From Pycnococcus provasolii (Eukaryota > Chlorophyta > Pseudoscourfieldiophyceae > Pseudoscourfieldiales > Pycnococcaceae): a DNA stretch of 64,000 nucleotides. The stretch covers positions 496,001 to 560,000 of the forward strand of contig OW568875.1 in the NCBI GenBank assembly GCA_938743325.2, written 5' to 3'. The translations under genes and the position numbers were made by a program. Within the stretch, counting starts at the first letter, position 1; each line of letters opens with the position of its first letter. Below the pieces are notes generated by a model. That model was given only the letters and a program-made list of their open reading frames with translations, was not told where the DNA came from and ran no database searches. This document shows, in pieces, positions 61,239 to 64,000 of this stretch.

Positions 61239-62579
61239 TTACTTCTTGAAGTAGTCCTTGAGACGGTCAACCGCTTCCAGGATGTTCTCGCGGTGACCGA
61301 ATGCACTCGCGCGAACGAAGCCCTCACCCGCAGGGCCGAAGCCTGCGCCGGGCGTCGTGACAATCGACGTGCCGCTGAGAATCTCCGCAAACACGTCCCA
61401 GCTGTTCTTACCTGGGAAGCCAACCCACACGTACGGCGCATCCGTTCCTCCGTGCACCTCAAATCCAAGCTCCTCGAAGCACTTCTTGAGGATGAGCGCG
61501 TTCTCCTTGTAGTACGCGACGAGATCAAGCATCGACTTGTATCCGGCGTCAGAGCAGCACGCCATGCCAGCAGCCTGCGCAACGTTCGACGCTCCGTTGA
61601 AGCACGTCGACATGATGCGGTTGTAGTCCGTCTTCACCTTGCTGCCATCCGAGAATGTGAGGTTCTCCGGAACGACCGTCCATCCCAGGCGAAGTCCTGT
61701 GAATCCTGCGTACTTGCTGAACGAGCACGTCTCAATCGCAACCTCGTCGGCACCCGGAATCTCGTAGATGGTCTTCGGGCAGTCCGGGTTCTCGATGTAA
61801 ATGGCGTACGCCGCATCGTAGATGAGGATGCTTCCGTCAGCCTTGCACTTGGCAACGAGCTTCGTGAGCTGTTCGCGCGTCGCCGCGGCTCCCGTGGGGT
61901 TGTTCGGCGAGCAGAAGAAGACGATGTCCGACTTCTTCGCGCTGTCAATGTCGGGGAAGAACCCGTTGCCTGCCGTGCACGCCATGTACTGGATGTCGTC
62001 GAACTGGCTCGTGTCGTCGTTGAAGAGTCCGGTGTTTCCGATGATGACGGACGTGTCGACGTACGCCGGGTACGAAGGGTCCTGCACGCTGACGCTGTGT
62101 CCGCTTCCGAACATCATCTGGATGCGTCCAATGTCGCACTTCGACCCGTCGCTGACGAAGATGTCGGCGGCACTTGTGTCAACGTGGCTGTAGAATCGCT
62201 CTGCGATCGCGTCGCGCAGCGGTCCCTGTCCCTGTTCGGCACCGTATCCTCCGTACTTGCCGTATCCGTCGAGCGTTCCGAGTCCCTTGGCGGACTCGAC
62301 CATGCCGTCGACGATAGGTTGTGGGATGGGTTCGGTGGTATCCCCGATACCGAGACTGATGATCTTCGCGTCTGGGTTCGCTTCGAGGTGTTCGTTACGT
62401 CGTCGCGCGATCTCGGGGAACAAGTATCCCGCTGCCAGTTTTCCAATGTTCGCGTTGCGCGTCACCGTCGACATGCATATTGTTTGATTGAGACCACGGT
62501 GGCTGCGAGCACCACGAGACACACCACGGCCACCCGTGTGAGACACACCACGAGACGACACAGTAGACATCATCATCAT
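61239..62579 (-). CDS. dapL: LL-diaminopimelate aminotransferase, plastid-targeted
   Basis: Predicted 446 aa. It converts tetrahydrodipicolinate directly to LL-diaminopimelate in lysine biosynthesis, a PLP-dependent step of plants, algae and some bacteria. Signature segments: NANIGKLAAGYLFPEI, GIGDTTEPIP, GYGKYGGYGAEQGQGPLRDAIA, SDGSKCDIGRIQMMFG, VQDPSYPAYVDTS, CSPNNPTGAAATREQL, and CSFSKYAGFTGLRLGW with the PLP lysine (about residue 289). The N terminus begins with four methionines and a Ser/Arg/His-rich stretch, compatible with a transit peptide. Start at 62579, the first ATG of the run. Single exon. Confidence 0.95.
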   Translation of the reverse strand: MMMMSTVSSRGVSHTGGRGVSRGARSHRGLNQTICMSTVTRNANIGKLAAGYLFPEIARRRNEHLEANPDAKIISLGIGDTTEPIPQPIVDGMVESAKGLGTLDGYGKYGGYGAEQGQGPLRDAIAERFYSHVDTSAADIFVSDGSKCDIGRIQMMFGSGHSVSVQDPSYPAYVDTSVIIGNTGLFNDDTSQFDDIQYMACTAGNGFFPDIDSAKKSDIVFFCSPNNPTGAAATREQLTKLVAKCKADGSILIYDAAYAIYIENPDCPKTIYEIPGADEVAIETCSFSKYAGFTGLRLGWTVVPENLTFSDGSKVKTDYNRIMSTCFNGASNVAQAAGMACCSDAGYKSMLDLVAYYKENALILKKCFEELGFEVHGGTDAPYVWVGFPGKNSWDVFAEILSGTSIVTTPGAGFGPAGEGFVRASAFGHRENILEAVDRLKDYFKK

Positions 62580-62982
62580 ATAACTAGGATAGGACAACAG
62601 TAGTACTAGGCAAGAAGGAGTGGTTAGGACAACAAGGTCAAGCAGAACAAACACACGCCGTTGTTTGTTCTCTGAGCCACTCAGCTGAGCCAATCAGGTT
62701 GGGTGTCAGGGAAAGGAAGCAACAGGGGCACTATGGCACGAGGCCTCTTGAACGATGCCAGACTGACTATTCTATCCCCTTGGATGAACTCATCAAGGAA
62801 TAATATCAACAAAGGCATCACCGATCACGGCGCCGCCACATGACTCCAAACGCGACCAAACGCGCCACTGTGGTAAAATAGTACTACTATGCAGTAGTCG
62901 GGGTTTCCTTAGCTAGGGTAGGTAGGTGGCTGCCTGGGGCTGGGGCTGGGGGGGAGCTGGTGCGCATGGTTATTGTTGGGGC

Positions 62983-63010
62983 ATTAGGGTTAGGGTTAGG
63001 GTTAGGGTTA
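62983..63010 (+). repeat. TTAGGG tract, about four units
   Basis: Interstitial tract between dapL and the right-end gene. Confidence 0.9.
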
Positions 63011-63178
63011 CCCCGGGGGGCCCGGCTGCCCGGCTGCCAGGGGGGACTCAGGGGGGAAGGGGAGCTGGTATGTAAAATCTGATCGGGGGAGAAGAGCTAA
63101 TTTATCGTAAGAACTAAGTACCCTAGTGGTGGTGCAGTTGGTTAGGGCATTAGGGGCCATCATTAGGGCATGAGGGCA

Positions 63179-63199
63179 TTAGGGTTAGGGTTAGGGTTA
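63179..63199 (+). repeat. TTAGGG tract, three units
   Basis: Second tract of this region, preceded by several single TTAGGG/TTAGGGC units (from 63142). Confidence 0.85.
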
Positions 63200-63697
63200 C
63201 GGGGAGTGCCGATCCCTTTTTCCCTCGAACCTGTCGGGACCCCCGGGGGGGTGTTTTCTTCGCCTCCTTTTTTTGGGCATCATCATCATCCCCGGGATGG
63301 ATGGTCGTAATTATTTGCCATGTACTGTAAAATATAATTGTCACACATGCATGATCATCACAGACTGTCCATGTTGTGTCACCACATGTTACTTACAAGT
63401 ACCTTAAGTGTCATATCACCGTCCATTGCATTGATCTCTCTCTCTCTCTCTCCGTTGGCGTTGATTCCCGTGCGTGAGATTTCCTTGCTTGTCCAGAGTT
63501 CATACTTCATTTGGAAGACCTGTGTGAGTGCCTGCTGAGTGGTGATGATGGTGGTGGTGGTGCCCACTCGGATGATGAGGATGAGGATGAGGATGAGGAG
63601 CACTTTGGGATTCCTACTATGCCTGATGATGATAATTGTCAATAATAATAATGTCGCAGTATCATCATCAGCCCCTCCTGCTTCTTCTGAAACTACG

Positions 63698-64000
63698 ATG
63701 ACGACGACGACGACGACGATGATTCCTTACGAGTCTCCGTCAGAAATACGCAAAGCACTGTACGACAAACAGTTCAAAAGTACACTCCAAGCAGCAGCTC
63801 TCAGCCTCATAAGTACTAAAAAAACTAATGATAATAACACAGTTTCATCAATAACGCAGCAACAACTCATTAACACGCACCAACCTTGCGAACGCCTCGC
63901 GCGGAAACCAGTCGCGTTCTGCGGACAGGCTCAACTGCTTGCAGCTCGTCGAACGGGCGCGGGCATGTCGCCGCACGAGGAGGCAATCCTCCAAACGCTC
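63698..64000 (+). CDS. Start of an unknown protein, truncated by the window end
   Basis: At least 101 codons open to the last base. It starts MTTTTTTMIPYESPSEIRKA and continues through CERLARKPVAFCGQAQLLAARR to the window end with no stop. A second ATG is at 63719. The frame is open before 63698 too (VSSSAPPASSETT), so the start may lie slightly further left. No family was recognised. Confidence 0.5.
   Translation, partial: MTTTTTTMIPYESPSEIRKALYDKQFKSTLQAAALSLISTKKTNDNNTVSSITQQQLINTHQPCERLARKPVAFCGQAQLLAARRTGAGMSPHEEAILQTL

Larger units (their letters stand above)
62580..63697. other. Upstream region of dapL and of the truncated right-end gene
   Basis: About 1.1 kb with two telomere-like tracts and G-rich runs (GGGGGGAGC near 62950 and CCCCGGGGGGCCC near 63011). 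No gene was recognised. Confidence 0.5.

Noticed and set aside
61293-62603. 436-codon open frame antisense to dapL
   Set aside because: It mirrors a strongly conserved enzyme gene, has an Arg/Val-rich composition typical of reverse-frame artefacts in GC-rich DNA, and shows no domain.
63129-63149. tRNA A-box-like GTGGTGCAGTTGGTTAGGGC
   Set aside because: Resembles a tRNA D-arm, but no acceptor stem or B-box in the right sense follows; the GGTTCGAG near 63227 is on the other strand.

Overview
The window is nuclear DNA of a eukaryotic microalga. Genes are closely spaced on both strands and are either intronless or carry a few short introns (about 70-230 nt) that begin GTACGT, GTAAGT or GTGCGT and end in ACAG or TCAG. 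The proteome mixes plastid-linked enzymes (plastid-type fructose-1,6-bisphosphatase, LL-diaminopimelate aminotransferase, a plant-like ABCG transporter, several transit-peptide-like N termini) with a PF16/SPAG6-like flagellar protein, so a photosynthetic, at least potentially flagellate protist fits best. A small prasinophyte-type green alga is my first guess. TTAGGG-type repeats and the thrombospondin-repeat kinase leave a stramenopile or haptophyte possible.

Layout. 1-4407: a large membrane receptor-like protein (cysteine-patterned repeats, five thrombospondin type 1 repeats, one transmembrane helix, a helical domain and a protein kinase) whose 5' end lies in spliced exons and probably outside the window. 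5163-16365: GH99 endo-mannosidase-like enzyme, FAD oxidoreductase, APH/choline-kinase-like protein, METTL6-type tRNA methyltransferase, SET lysine methyltransferase, PF16/SPAG6-like armadillo protein, and a two-exon HAD phosphatase. 16366-27172: secreted alpha/beta hydrolase, a 2.1 kb gene-free stretch, FBPase, a coiled-coil protein, a KCTD-like BTB protein, and a plastid LRR protein. 27369-38681: a 1752-residue ABCG transporter with its signal-peptide exon, an EF-hand-like protein, an OMS1-like methyltransferase, and a secreted SdiA-regulated-like/PAN-like protein. 39-46 kb: two-domain glyoxalase I, a 1168-residue membrane protein made by splicing two open frames, and a four-EF-hand protein. 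47.6-53 kb: an HMG-WW-HMG protein of three exons, an FkbM-type methyltransferase, and an acidic single-pass membrane protein. 53.8-57.4 kb: a tyrosine-recombinase mobile element with split direct repeats, then a satellite-like block. 58-64 kb: a myristoylated EF-hand protein, an SMN-like YG-box protein, MTFP1-like mitochondrial protein, LL-DAP aminotransferase, and the start of an unknown gene running off the right edge.

The most unusual signals are not protein-coding. A shared element of about 60-75 nt lies in the same sense in the 3' UTRs of three unrelated genes (FBPase, glyoxalase I, SMN-like). TTAGGG-type repeat tracts sit upstream of at least four genes and in two further upstream regions, and three of these regions also carry the motif GGAACCCCGAAT. 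No rRNA, tRNA or CRISPR array was recognised. All calls are from reading the sequence; no database search was possible.
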